NCBI RefSeq assembly: GCF_021725675.1
Contig: NZ_JAKJPO010000001.1
Span: 124,001 to 188,000 of the forward strand
DNA from: Marilutibacter chinensis
Lineage (GTDB): Bacteria; Pseudomonadota; Gammaproteobacteria; Xanthomonadales; Xanthomonadaceae
Reading direction: 5' to 3'
DNA length: 64,000 bases
Shown here piece by piece: positions 1-8,198 of this stretch. Position numbers and translations under genes: made by a program. Under the pieces are notes generated by a model. The model was not told the origin of the DNA. It made no database searches and saw only the letters and a list, made by a program, of their open reading frames with translations. Each line of letters opens with the position of its first letter. Positions within the stretch are counted from its first letter, which is position 1.

Positions 1-258
1 GCCGATGCGCGCGTCGCCAGCCCGGGCAACCCGCGCCGGCACGACCACCGCCGGCTTGTCGAGGCCGTCGTAGAAGAACAGCCGGACCAGCTCCTCGTCG
101 AGCAGATCGCAGGCTTCCGGACGGACGATCGCGCAACCGTTCTCGGACAGGTCCAGAGCCTCGGCGAACCACGCGTCGTGGCCGCGCACGACCATCACCC
201 GTTCGGCGAACGGGCGTCTGCCGCCGAAGCGGCGTTCGTCCCCAGGCGGCTGGATCAT
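1..258 (-). CDS. PilZ domain protein (C-terminus cut by window edge)
   Basis: Reading the minus strand from the ATG at 258 gives 86 open codons that run off the window. The visible part looks like a PilZ domain, a receptor for cyclic di-GMP. It has an arginine-rich N-terminal stretch (ERRFGGRRPFAERV) matching the RxxxR element, followed by LDLSENGCAI, which fits the [D/N]xSxxG motif. It starts 23 bp after the stop of the SDR gene on the same strand, so it is probably the last visible gene of that operon. PilZ proteins link c-di-GMP to motility, polysaccharide or gene output, which is notable because rpfG (a c-di-GMP phosphodiesterase) is in the same window. Whether further domains follow cannot be seen. 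Confidence 0.75.
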   Translation of the reverse strand, partial: MIQPPGDERRFGGRRPFAERVMVVRGHDAWFAEALDLSENGCAIVRPEACDLLDEELVRLFFYDGLDKPAVVVPARVARAGDARIG

Positions 259-281
259 GTGGGCGGGGTCGGGGAGGGCGT

Positions 282-1073
282 TCAGAGCGAGCGGGTGCGG
301 CCGCCGTCGACCGGCAGGTTGATGCCGGTGATGTAGGCCGCCGCCGGCGAACACAGGAAGGCGACCGCGGCCGCGGTCTCCTCCGGCCGGGCGAAGCGCC
401 GCATCGGGATCGCGGCGACCATCTCGGCCTCCACCGCGTCGCGATCGCGGCCGCTCCTGGCGGCGCTGCTGTCGATGATCTGCTCGATGCGCGGGGTCCG
501 GGTCGAGCCGGGCAGCACGTTGTTGACGGTGATGCCGCCGGGGGCGAGCTCGGTGGCGAGGGTCTTGGCCCAGCTGGCGACCGCCCAGCGGGTCGTATTG
601 GACACGCCCAGACCCGACAGGGGTTCCTTCACCGAGGTCGAGATCACGTTGACGATGCGGCCGTAGCCGGCCTGCTCCATGCCCGGAACGACGATCTCCG
701 CGAGCACGTGGTTGCCGATCAGGTGCTGGCGCCATGCCGCCTCGAACGCGGCGATGTCGGCCCCGCGTACCGGGCCGGGCGGCGGGCCGCCGCTGTTGTT
801 GACGAGGATCTGGACCGGTCGCCTGGCGACAAGGACCTCGGCCTCTCTCCGCAGCGCATCGGTATCGGCGGCGTCGACCGCGATCCAGCCGTGGGTCTGG
901 CCCGGGCGCGGTCGCGGCAGCTCCGCGGCCAGCCGTTCGAGCAGATCGGAGCGACGCGCAAGCAGGGTCACGTCGGCGCCCAGCGCGGCCAGCTCGCGCG
1001 CACAGGCCAGCCCGATGCCTTGGCTGGCGCCACAGACCAGCGCATGTTTTCCGGTCAGGTCGAGATCCATCAT
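282..1073 (-). CDS. SDR-family oxidoreductase with atypical active site
   Basis: About 263 residues. The Rossmann glycine motif CGASQGIG is near residue 15, NNSGG near residue 95, and the C-terminal ITGINLPVDGG is typical of FabG-like classical SDRs. The expected catalytic YxxxK is not visible. Aligning on LATEL and ITVN puts SNTTR at that place, so Tyr/Lys are replaced by Ser/Arg. Other FabG-like proteins with SN-x-x-R at this site exist, so this may be a subfamily trait rather than a mutation. ATGATG at 1073/1070 overlaps the stop of the PaiB-like gene and is preceded by AAGGAG, so the first ATG is preferred; upstream in-frame codons belong to the antisense of the neighbour. NAD(P) dependence is likely, but the substrate is unknown. 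Confidence 0.85.
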   Translation of the reverse strand: MMDLDLTGKHALVCGASQGIGLACARELAALGADVTLLARRSDLLERLAAELPRPRPGQTHGWIAVDAADTDALRREAEVLVARRPVQILVNNSGGPPPGPVRGADIAAFEAAWRQHLIGNHVLAEIVVPGMEQAGYGRIVNVISTSVKEPLSGLGVSNTTRWAVASWAKTLATELAPGGITVNNVLPGSTRTPRIEQIIDSSAARSGRDRDAVEAEMVAAIPMRRFARPEETAAAVAFLCSPAAAYITGINLPVDGGRTRSL

Positions 1074-1720
1074 CGTTCTCCTTCGTTTCCCTGGTCCGCT
1101 GCCGGCAGCGCATGGCGGCGCATCAGCGTGGCAACCGCACGTTCGCGGTCGCCACTGCGCCCTTCCAGGTCGGTGGCGACCGCGGCGACATTCGCGGCCG
1201 GATGGTTCTGGCCGAGCTTGAACTTGACCTGCACCTCGTCGATGTCGAGGTGGAAGCCGATGATGCCGCGCAGCTGGCGCCGGTGGTCGTCGCGTTCCGG
1301 CTCGAAGGCCCAGTCGCGGCCGAGCCGGGTTTCCTGCACGTGGCTCAGGGCGGCGACCAGTCCGGCCAGGCCCGCTTCGTCGTCGAACGTGCGCAGGGCC
1401 CCGCCCAGATGGGCGACCGCGTAGTTCCAGGTCGGTACGCGCGCGGCGGTTTCCTTGTCGGGGTAGACGCCGGGCGATACGTAGGCGTGAGGGCCGTGCA
1501 CGATCGCCAGCGCGCGGCCCGCATGCCTCGCCTGGGGATTCGGCCGCGCCCAATGGCCGGACAGACGGATCCCTCGGTCGTCGCGGCGGTACAGGACCGG
1601 CAGATGGCTGACGGTCGGGACGTCGTCGCGCACCGTCACCAGGGTGACGAAGGGGTTCGCGTCGATCAGCCGGTCGAGCGCGGCCGGGTCGTCGATCGTG
1701 AAGGCGCGCGGTGTGTACAC
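1070..1720 (-). CDS. PaiB-like FMN-binding protein
   Basis: 216 residues that fit the PaiB family (FMN-binding, pyridoxamine-oxidase-like split barrel, called a negative transcriptional regulator in Bacillus). Recognisable stretches are the N-terminal MYTPRAF, NPFVTLVT near residue 25, LSGHWARPNPQ, VHGPHAYVSPGVY, VPTWNYAVAHLGG and the C-terminal FHLDIDEVQVKFKLGQN. The length is normal for the family. The apparent start is GTG at 1720, 7 bp after the upstream stop and with no obvious Shine-Dalgarno, which suggests translational coupling. It overlaps the SDR gene by 4 bp (ATGA). A role in regulation or flavin-dependent chemistry is inferred from the family only. Confidence 0.85.
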   Translation of the reverse strand: MYTPRAFTIDDPAALDRLIDANPFVTLVTVRDDVPTVSHLPVLYRRDDRGIRLSGHWARPNPQARHAGRALAIVHGPHAYVSPGVYPDKETAARVPTWNYAVAHLGGALRTFDDEAGLAGLVAALSHVQETRLGRDWAFEPERDDHRRQLRGIIGFHLDIDEVQVKFKLGQNHPAANVAAVATDLEGRSGDRERAVATLMRRHALPAADQGNEGER

Positions 1721-1727
1721 GTGTCGG

Positions 1728-2045
1728 TCAATGGTGCGAAGGCAGCTTCTGGACCATCAGCTCGCGCAGGCGCTCATCGTCTTCGGCGCGTGGCGGGACC
1801 AGCTCGTCGAGCACGAAGCCGCGGACCTCGGCATCGTCGTCGTCGAGGCCGTCGAGGGCGACGAACTCGGCGTCCATCAGCGCCGCGCGGGCGCTGTCCT
1901 CGCTGTCGTACGTCAGGGTGTTGCCGTCGCTGTCGAAGACCTCGGCGGTGCCGGCCTCGCGCACCCGCATCCGCGCCCAGATCACCGTGCGGCCCAGGGT
2001 CGCGAGCCACCAGTGGGTACGCAGTGCGTCGTTGTCGCCGTTCAT
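1728..2045 (-). CDS. Conserved hypothetical protein, 105 aa, acidic
   Basis: I do not recognise a named family. The product is small, soluble and acidic. It starts MNGDNDALRTHWWLATLGRTVIWARM, has an acidic centre (ALDGLDDDDAEVRGF) and no signal peptide or membrane segment. Its ATG overlaps the stop of the upstream membrane protein gene by 4 bp (ATGA), and the PaiB-like gene follows after 7 bp, so it is clearly part of the minus-strand operon. Third-position GC is high like its neighbours, which supports it as a real gene. Confidence 0.7.
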   Translation of the reverse strand: MNGDNDALRTHWWLATLGRTVIWARMRVREAGTAEVFDSDGNTLTYDSEDSARAALMDAEFVALDGLDDDDAEVRGFVLDELVPPRAEDDERLRELMVQKLPSHH

Positions 2046-2347
2046 GCCACCACCTCCGCGACCAGCCAGAGCAGTCCGGCCATCAGCAGGCCGCCGAGAA
2101 TCGTCAGCAGCGACAGTCGGGCGGGCGTCGCCAGACCGCAGAGGTTGCGGTCTCCGATCGCCGCGTAGTCCTTGCGCAGCAGCCAGCCCAGGGCGGCCGG
2201 ACTGATGAAGGCGCCTGTGCCGAACCCGGCCAGGATCGCCGGGTGGCGATCGCGCACGTGCACCAGCGCCAGCGGCCAGAAGATCACGAAGGCGGTGGCG
2301 CCGGCGATGGCCAGCGACAGCGAGACCAGGGCGAAGAACAGGATCAT
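2042..2347 (-). CDS. Small integral membrane protein, 101 aa, unknown function
   Basis: There are three likely membrane segments: residues 3-30 (FFALVSLSLAIAGATAFVIF), roughly 38-58 (ILAGFGTGAFISPAALGWLL) and 76-98 (LSLLTILGGLLMAGLLWLVA). No enzymatic motif is seen. It is the first gene of the minus-strand operon with the 105-residue protein, PaiB-like protein, SDR and PilZ protein. It lies about 100 bp downstream of asnS on the same strand, so it either has its own promoter in 2348-2446 or is read through from asnS. No Shine-Dalgarno is evident before the ATG. Confidence 0.65.
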   Translation of the reverse strand: MILFFALVSLSLAIAGATAFVIFWPLALVHVRDRHPAILAGFGTGAFISPAALGWLLRKDYAAIGDRNLCGLATPARLSLLTILGGLLMAGLLWLVAEVVA

Positions 2348-2446
2348 CGTGGAGGGATCACCGAAGCTGGATCGTCGTATGAACGTGGCGGATCGTATGA
2401 ATTCGGGGGCTTGTCCGCCCGGCCCGCGACTCCAGGCCCGGCAGCA

Positions 2447-3847
<1,401 letters not shown>

Positions 3848-3994
3848 GCTGTGGGCACCGTCGTGGCTTGAAATCGGCCCCGTCCGGGCCGATATGGGGG
3901 AAAGCGGTGCAGTTTAACGGTTGGGCCGCAGCGCGGCGATACCGACGCGGCCCCCGTAGACCGGATGTCGACCGCATGTCGTCGACTGCACATC

Positions 3995-4022
3995 TATAAT
4001 CGGACACAGCCTCTCCCCGGAG
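3995..4022 (+). promoter_or_regulatory. -10 box and Shine-Dalgarno of the A-type Fe-S carrier gene
   Basis: A perfect TATAAT lies at 3995-4000, about 29 bp before the ATG at 4029. GGAG at 4019-4022 is a good ribosome binding site. No convincing -35 hexamer is seen at the usual distance, so the -10 assignment rests on one box. Confidence 0.5.
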
Positions 4023-4028
4023 CTCCAC

Positions 4029-4376
4029 ATGGCCGTCACCCTCGCTCCCGCCGCTCTCGCCCGCGTCCAGCGCTTCCTCGCCGAGGATCCGTCCGCGCTC
4101 GGCCTGCGCTTCGGCGTGACCCGCACCGGCTGCTCGGGCTGGCAGCACATCGCCGATCTCGCGCGCGAGGAGAAGCCCGGCGATACCGTGTTCGAGCAGG
4201 ACGGCGTGCGCATCTATGTCGACCTGACCAGCCTGCCGATCGTCGACGGCACCCGCATCGACCTGGTCAGGCAGAGGCTGGGCGAGCAGTTCCTGTTCCA
4301 CAACCCCAACATCGCCGAGGCCTGCGGCTGCGGCGAGAGCTTCACCACCGAGGCGATCCCCGACCTGCACGCCTGA
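4029..4376 (+). CDS. A-type iron-sulfur carrier (HesB/IscA/SufA family)
   Basis: 115 residues. It carries the three conserved cysteines of A-type carriers, one in RTGCSGWQH and two in EACGCGESF, which bind a Fe-S cluster or iron for delivery to apoproteins. The usual DLTSLPIVDGTRID segment lies between them. The protein is slightly longer than E. coli IscA (107 aa), and from this alone it cannot be assigned to IscA, SufA or ErpA. It is not next to iscS, iscU or suf genes, so it looks like an orphan carrier. The ATG is chosen because of GGAG 6 nt upstream. Confidence 0.92.
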   Translation: MAVTLAPAALARVQRFLAEDPSALGLRFGVTRTGCSGWQHIADLAREEKPGDTVFEQDGVRIYVDLTSLPIVDGTRIDLVRQRLGEQFLFHNPNIAEACGCGESFTTEAIPDLHA

Positions 4377-4482
4377 GCCGCGGAGCGATCCGGGTCCGCG
4401 GCCGCGCCCCCGACTTTCGTCAGGGGGCGGGTGGGGTATGCGTTGGCTAGACTCCGGCGTTTACCGTTCGCTGGAGGCCGCC

Positions 4483-6276
4483 GTGACCCGATCCATCCTG
4501 CTCGCACTGGCGATCGCCGCCGCGCTGTCGCCGACGGCGTCCCTCGCGGCGGCTGGGCCCGCGACCATCGCGGAGTCCCGTTCTCAGGCTGCAGTCGAGC
4601 TGCATGCGCTGTTCGGCGAGGAGTGGGAGTACGGGATGCGCGAGGACCCGGAGAGCGCCAGTTACCGCGGCGACGCGCGCTACAACGACCGCTGGACCGA
4701 CCAGAGTCTCGACGCGATCGCCCGCCGCGAAGCGCACGAGCGCGAAGTGCTCGACCGGGTCCGGGCGATCGACCGCGAAGCGCTGTCCGAGGCGGACGGG
4801 CTCAGCTACGACGTGTTCCTGTGGCAGGCCGAACGCGCGGTCGAACGCCAGCGCTTCAAGGAGTGGCAGCGCCCGCTGAACCAGCGCGGCGGCGTGCAGA
4901 ACGCCGAAGGCATCGCCGAGGTGCTGCCGTTCCGCAGCGTGGAGGACTACCGGGACTGGATCGAGCGCCTGCAGGGCGTGCCGGCGATGGTCGAGCAGAC
5001 CACGGCGCTGATGCGCGAAGGACTGAAGGCCGGAAACACGCCGCCGCGGGTGCTGATGGCGCGCATCCCGGACCAGATCGAGGCGCAGATCGTCGACGAC
5101 CCGGCCGCCAGCCCGTTCTACAAGCCGTTCACCCGCATGCCCGACAGCATCCCGGCTGCCGAGCGGGCGGCGCTGAAGGCGCGGGCCGAAGCCGTGATCC
5201 GCGATCGGGTGGTGCCGGCCTACCGTGGCTTCGCCACGTTCTTCCGCGACGAATACCTGCCCGGCTGCCGCGAGTCGATCGCGGCCGTCGATCTTCCCGA
5301 CGGCCGCGACTACTACGATTTCGTCGCCCGATACTTCACCACCACCGACCTCGATGCCGAACGGATCCATGCGATCGGCCTGGCGGAGGTCGCCCGCATC
5401 CGTACCGAGATGGAGAAGGTCAGGACGGAGGTCGGCTTCGATGGCAGCCTGGCCGAGTTCTTCACCCACCTGCGCAGCGATCCGCGCTTCTTCCATGACG
5501 GTCCCGAGGCGTTGCTGGAGGCCTACCAGGCGATCTCCAAGCGGATCGACCCCGAACTGGTCAAGGTGTTCAGGACCATCCCGCGCCTGCCGTACGGCGT
5601 GCGCCCGATCCCCGACAACATCGCCCCCGACACCACCACCGCCTACTATCAGCCCGGCGCGGTCGACGGTAGCCGGGCCGGCTTCTACTACGTGAACCTG
5701 TACAAGCCGGAGGTCCGGCCGAAGTGGGAGATGATGGCGCTGAGCCTGCACGAGGCGGTGCCGGGGCACCATTTCCAGTTCGCCCGCGGGATGGAGCTGC
5801 CGGACGTGCCGATGTTCCGCCGGGTCGGCTACTTCGTCGCGTACGGCGAGGGGTGGGGGCTGTACGCGGAGCGCCTGGGCTACGACATGGGCTTGTACGA
5901 GGATCCGTACGACCGCATGGGCCAGCTGGCCTACGACATGTGGCGGGCGGTGCGTCTGGTGGTCGACACCGGCATGCACAGCAAGGGCTGGAGCCGGCAG
6001 CAGGCGATCGATTACTTCATGGACAATTCGCCCAAGACCCTGCAGGACGTCACCAACGAGATCGACCGCTACATCGCATGGCCCGGCCAGGCGCTGGCCT
6101 ACAAGATCGGGCAGCTGAAGATCTCGGAACTCCGTGAGATGGCCTCGCGGGAGCTCGGCGAGGATTTCGACCTGCGCGAGTTCAACGACGCGGTGCTGGA
6201 AACCGGCTCGGTGCCGTTGCAGACCCTGGAGCGCCATATCGAGGACTGGGTCGCGCGCCAGAACCAGAAGGGATGA
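4483..6276 (+). CDS. Exported DUF885 family protein (putative zinc peptidase)
   Basis: About 597 residues from GTG at 4483, which has GGAGG 5 nt upstream and is directly followed by a signal peptide (MTRSILLALAIAAALSPTASLAAA). An in-frame ATG at 4438 would put 15 extra residues before the signal and is less likely. The body matches DUF885 proteins, with the motif LHEAVPGHHFQFARG around residue 430 resembling the HExxPGH zinc site of related peptidases, and the long helical C-terminus EIDRYIAWPGQALAYKIGQLKI. It probably acts in the periplasm. A metal-dependent peptidase activity is inferred from the motif; the substrate is unknown. Confidence 0.85.
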   Translation: MTRSILLALAIAAALSPTASLAAAGPATIAESRSQAAVELHALFGEEWEYGMREDPESASYRGDARYNDRWTDQSLDAIARREAHEREVLDRVRAIDREALSEADGLSYDVFLWQAERAVERQRFKEWQRPLNQRGGVQNAEGIAEVLPFRSVEDYRDWIERLQGVPAMVEQTTALMREGLKAGNTPPRVLMARIPDQIEAQIVDDPAASPFYKPFTRMPDSIPAAERAALKARAEAVIRDRVVPAYRGFATFFRDEYLPGCRESIAAVDLPDGRDYYDFVARYFTTTDLDAERIHAIGLAEVARIRTEMEKVRTEVGFDGSLAEFFTHLRSDPRFFHDGPEALLEAYQAISKRIDPELVKVFRTIPRLPYGVRPIPDNIAPDTTTAYYQPGAVDGSRAGFYYVNLYKPEVRPKWEMMALSLHEAVPGHHFQFARGMELPDVPMFRRVGYFVAYGEGWGLYAERLGYDMGLYEDPYDRMGQLAYDMWRAVRLVVDTGMHSKGWSRQQAIDYFMDNSPKTLQDVTNEIDRYIAWPGQALAYKIGQLKISELREMASRELGEDFDLREFNDAVLETGSVPLQTLERHIEDWVARQNQKG

Positions 6277-6363
6277 CCGTGCGCTGATGGGCGGGGCCGG
6301 CGTGCGTCGACGACGCGCGCGCCGGCACCTGAACCGGCCGGGGATGCGTCGTGGCGCCGGCAG

Positions 6364-6393
6364 TTGCCTGACGCTGCCCGCTGCTGCGATAAT
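6364..6393 (+). promoter_or_regulatory. Probable promoter of rpsF-rpsR-rplI
   Basis: TTGCCT (6364-6369) and GATAAT (6388-6393) are separated by 18 bp. This is the best sigma-70-like pair in the 235-bp gap before rpsF. Transcription would begin near 6400 and give a leader of about 110 nt. Confidence 0.5.
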
Positions 6394-6399
6394 TGCCGG

Positions 6400-6511
6400 C
6401 TCCCTGGCCAAGGCCGGGGACCCTTGCTCCACCGCGGATCCGGTTCGGCCGGATCGTCCGGGGGGCTGATCCGGCCGCGGCACAGCGGCCATCATCCACA
6501 AGGAAAACACA
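6400..6511 (+). promoter_or_regulatory. Structured leader of rpsF, possible S6:S18 autoregulatory site
   Basis: The 110-nt leader is GC-rich and contains a perfect hairpin at 6437-6455 (GATCCGG, loop TTCGG, CCGGATC) followed by a G-run (6461-6466). In many bacteria the S6:S18 complex binds a conserved structure in the rpsF leader to repress the operon. The position and the presence of rpsR downstream fit that, but I could not verify the conserved motif. AAGGAA before the ATG is the ribosome binding site. Confidence 0.35.
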
Positions 6512-6946
6512 ATGCGTCATTACGAAGTCGTGTTCCTGGTCCATCCGGACCAGAGCGAGCAGGTTCCCGCCATGATCGAGCGCTACAAGTCGCTGATCGA
6601 GAGCGGCGAGGGCAAGATCCACCGGCTGGAGGACTGGGGCCGTCGTCAGCTGGCCTATCCGATCCAGAACCTGGTCAAGGCCCACTACGTGCTGCTCAAC
6701 ATCGAGTGCGACCAGGCCGTGCTGAACGAGCTGGTCGACGGTTTCCGCTTCAACGACGCGGTGCTGCGCCACCTGGTCATGAAGCGCGACGAGGCCGACA
6801 CCGAGCAGTCGCTGATCATGAAGTTCAAGGACGAGAAGGGCGACAAGCCCGAGCGTTCCGAGCGCCGTCGTCGTGACGACGACAGCAGCAAGGACGACGG
6901 CGACAGCAACGCCGACGATTCCGACGACAACGCCGAAGCCGCCTGA
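6512..6946 (+). CDS. rpsF: 30S ribosomal protein S6
   Basis: 144 residues. The first 100 are a typical S6 domain ([55 protein letters not shown]). S6 binds S18 and 16S rRNA in the platform of the small subunit. The C-terminus is a long low-complexity tail rich in Asp, Ser, Lys and Arg (residues about 112-144). Acidic S6 tails are known substrates for glutamate ligation by RimK in E. coli, although here the end is EAA. It is the first gene of the rpsF-rpsR-rplI operon; rpsR follows after 11 bp. Confidence 0.98.
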   Translation: MRHYEVVFLVHPDQSEQVPAMIERYKSLIESGEGKIHRLEDWGRRQLAYPIQNLVKAHYVLLNIECDQAVLNELVDGFRFNDAVLRHLVMKRDEADTEQSLIMKFKDEKGDKPERSERRRRDDDSSKDDGDSNADDSDDNAEAA

Positions 6947-6957
6947 GGATTGCCCCC

Positions 6958-7188
6958 ATGTCCAAGTTCTTCCGCCGCCGCAAGTTCTGCAAGTTCACCG
7001 CCGAGGGTGTCAAGGAGATCGACTACAAGGATCTCAACACCCTGCGCCAGTACCTGACCGAGACCGGCAAGATCGTGCCGAGCCGCGTCACCGGTACCAA
7101 GTCGAAGTACCAGCGCCAGCTGGCGACCGCGGTCAAGCGCGCCCGCTACCTGGCCCTGATCCCGTACACCGACAACCACAACGCATAA
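6958..7188 (+). CDS. rpsR: 30S ribosomal protein S18
   Basis: 76 residues, the usual length. S18 sequence is plain: [25 protein letters not shown] at the start and [26 protein letters not shown] at the end. The protein forms a heterodimer with S6 on the 30S platform. It starts 11 bp after rpsF and is clearly cotranscribed with it. Confidence 0.98.
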   Translation: MSKFFRRRKFCKFTAEGVKEIDYKDLNTLRQYLTETGKIVPSRVTGTKSKYQRQLATAVKRARYLALIPYTDNHNA

Positions 7189-7192
7189 ATCT

Positions 7193-7296
7193 GAGTCCCT
7201 CAGAAGAGCCCGCATATCGGTGTGCGGACTTTTCAAGGGAGCCCGAATCCCTCGGAAGAGCCCGCATGTCCATGTGCGGACTCTTCAAGGAAAACC
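7193..7296 (+). repeat. Two tandem 52-bp repeats, each forming a hairpin, between rpsR and rplI
   Basis: Two direct copies with an exact period of 52 bp (7193-7244 and 7245-7296). Each contains a 12-bp imperfect stem: GAAGAGCCCGCA at 7203-7214 pairs with TGCGGACTTTTC at 7223-7234, and GAAGAGCCCGCA at 7255-7266 pairs with TGCGGACTCTTC at 7275-7286. The loops are 8 nt and differ, while the arms are conserved and one change is stem-neutral (G-U). That pattern suggests an RNA structure kept by selection or a REP-like palindromic element. They sit in a 212-bp gap inside a ribosomal protein operon and could attenuate or process the transcript before rplI. Confidence 0.8.
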
Positions 7297-7400
7297 AGTG
7301 CCTTCGGTGCGTCCCTGGACGCCCGTCGGCCGGTCTCCCTGCCTTCGGACAGCCATCCGCTGCGGGCCCTCCGGTCCGCTAACGAAACAGGACACACACC

Positions 7401-7853
7401 ATGCAACTGATCCTCCTGCAGAACGTCACCAACCTCGGCAAGCTCGGCGACAAGGTCACCGTGAAGCCTGGCTACGGCCGCAACTACCTGGTCCCGCAGG
7501 GCAAGGCCGTGCCGGCGACCGAGGCCAACCTGGCCGAGTTCGAGGCGCGTCGCGCCGAGTACGAAGCCAAGGCCAAGGCGATCCATGACGACGCCGTGGC
7601 CCGCCAGGCCAAGCTCGAGGGCGCCAGCGTGACCGTCTACGCCAACGCCGCCACCGAGGGCAAACTGTACGGCTCGGTGACCACCCGCGACGTCGCCGAG
7701 GCGCTGACCAAGGCCGGCTACGAAGTCGAGAAGTCCGAGGTGATCATGGGCGAAGGCGCGATCCGCCACGTCGGCGAGTACGACGTCGTGGTCCACCTGC
7801 ACGCCGACATCGACGTGAGCGTAAAGGTGATCGTGGCACCGGAAGCCGCCTGA
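7401..7853 (+). CDS. rplI: 50S ribosomal protein L9
   Basis: 150 residues, normal for L9. The N-terminal domain is diagnostic ([36 protein letters not shown]), followed by the long helix and the C-terminal rRNA-binding domain. L9 binds 23S rRNA and influences frame maintenance. It is third in the operon with rpsF and rpsR, but separated from rpsR by 212 bp containing two tandem hairpins. A strong terminator follows at 7879. Confidence 0.98.
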   Translation: MQLILLQNVTNLGKLGDKVTVKPGYGRNYLVPQGKAVPATEANLAEFEARRAEYEAKAKAIHDDAVARQAKLEGASVTVYANAATEGKLYGSVTTRDVAEALTKAGYEVEKSEVIMGEGAIRHVGEYDVVVHLHADIDVSVKVIVAPEAA

Positions 7854-7878
7854 GCACGGCCACCGGCACCACCACAAG

Positions 7879-7902
7879 GCGGGCGCTCCGGCGCCCGCTT
7901 TT
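7879..7902 (+). terminator. Rho-independent terminator after rplI
   Basis: Perfect 8-bp stem GCGGGCGC / GCGCCCGC with a TCCG loop, followed by TTTT. It ends the rpsF-rpsR-rplI operon. Confidence 0.85.
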
Positions 7903-8198
7903 CGTTGCGGTTCCCACGCGGGACGCCGCCTGAACGGCATGGTCCACTCCGGATCAGCCGGGAGCCCGGCCCAGGGTCGGTTGACTGCCGCCGCGTCTCG
8001 GCCGCTGAGACGCGTTTGCGGTATCTGGACACCCAGCGCCGGACTTGTCCCCGCCGCATACCCGGATATCCACAGGCTGGCCACAGGGTTGTATGCAACC
8101 CTCGATCGGCCGCCGGGGCTAGGATGCCCAACCCGTAATCCGCATCCGTTGCCCTGGTGGGCAGCGGTCGCAAGCATCCGCCAGGAGTTGGCCTTCCG
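7903..8198 (+). other. Non-coding gap upstream of dnaB
   Basis: About 300 bp without a supportable gene. It contains ATATCCACA at 8066-8074, one mismatch from the DnaA box TTATCCACA, followed by a related GGCCACAGG. A possible -10 TAGGAT at 8120-8125 lacks a good -35. CAGGAG at 8182-8187 is the likely ribosome binding site of dnaB, with a rather long spacer of 11 nt. Confidence 0.4.

Noticed and set aside
7193..7296. CRISPR array
   Set aside because: Only two units, directly adjacent and without spacers. They are tandem hairpin repeats.
8060..8085. Origin of replication
   Set aside because: One DnaA-box-like site without a cluster, AT-rich region or dnaA/dnaN genes nearby.
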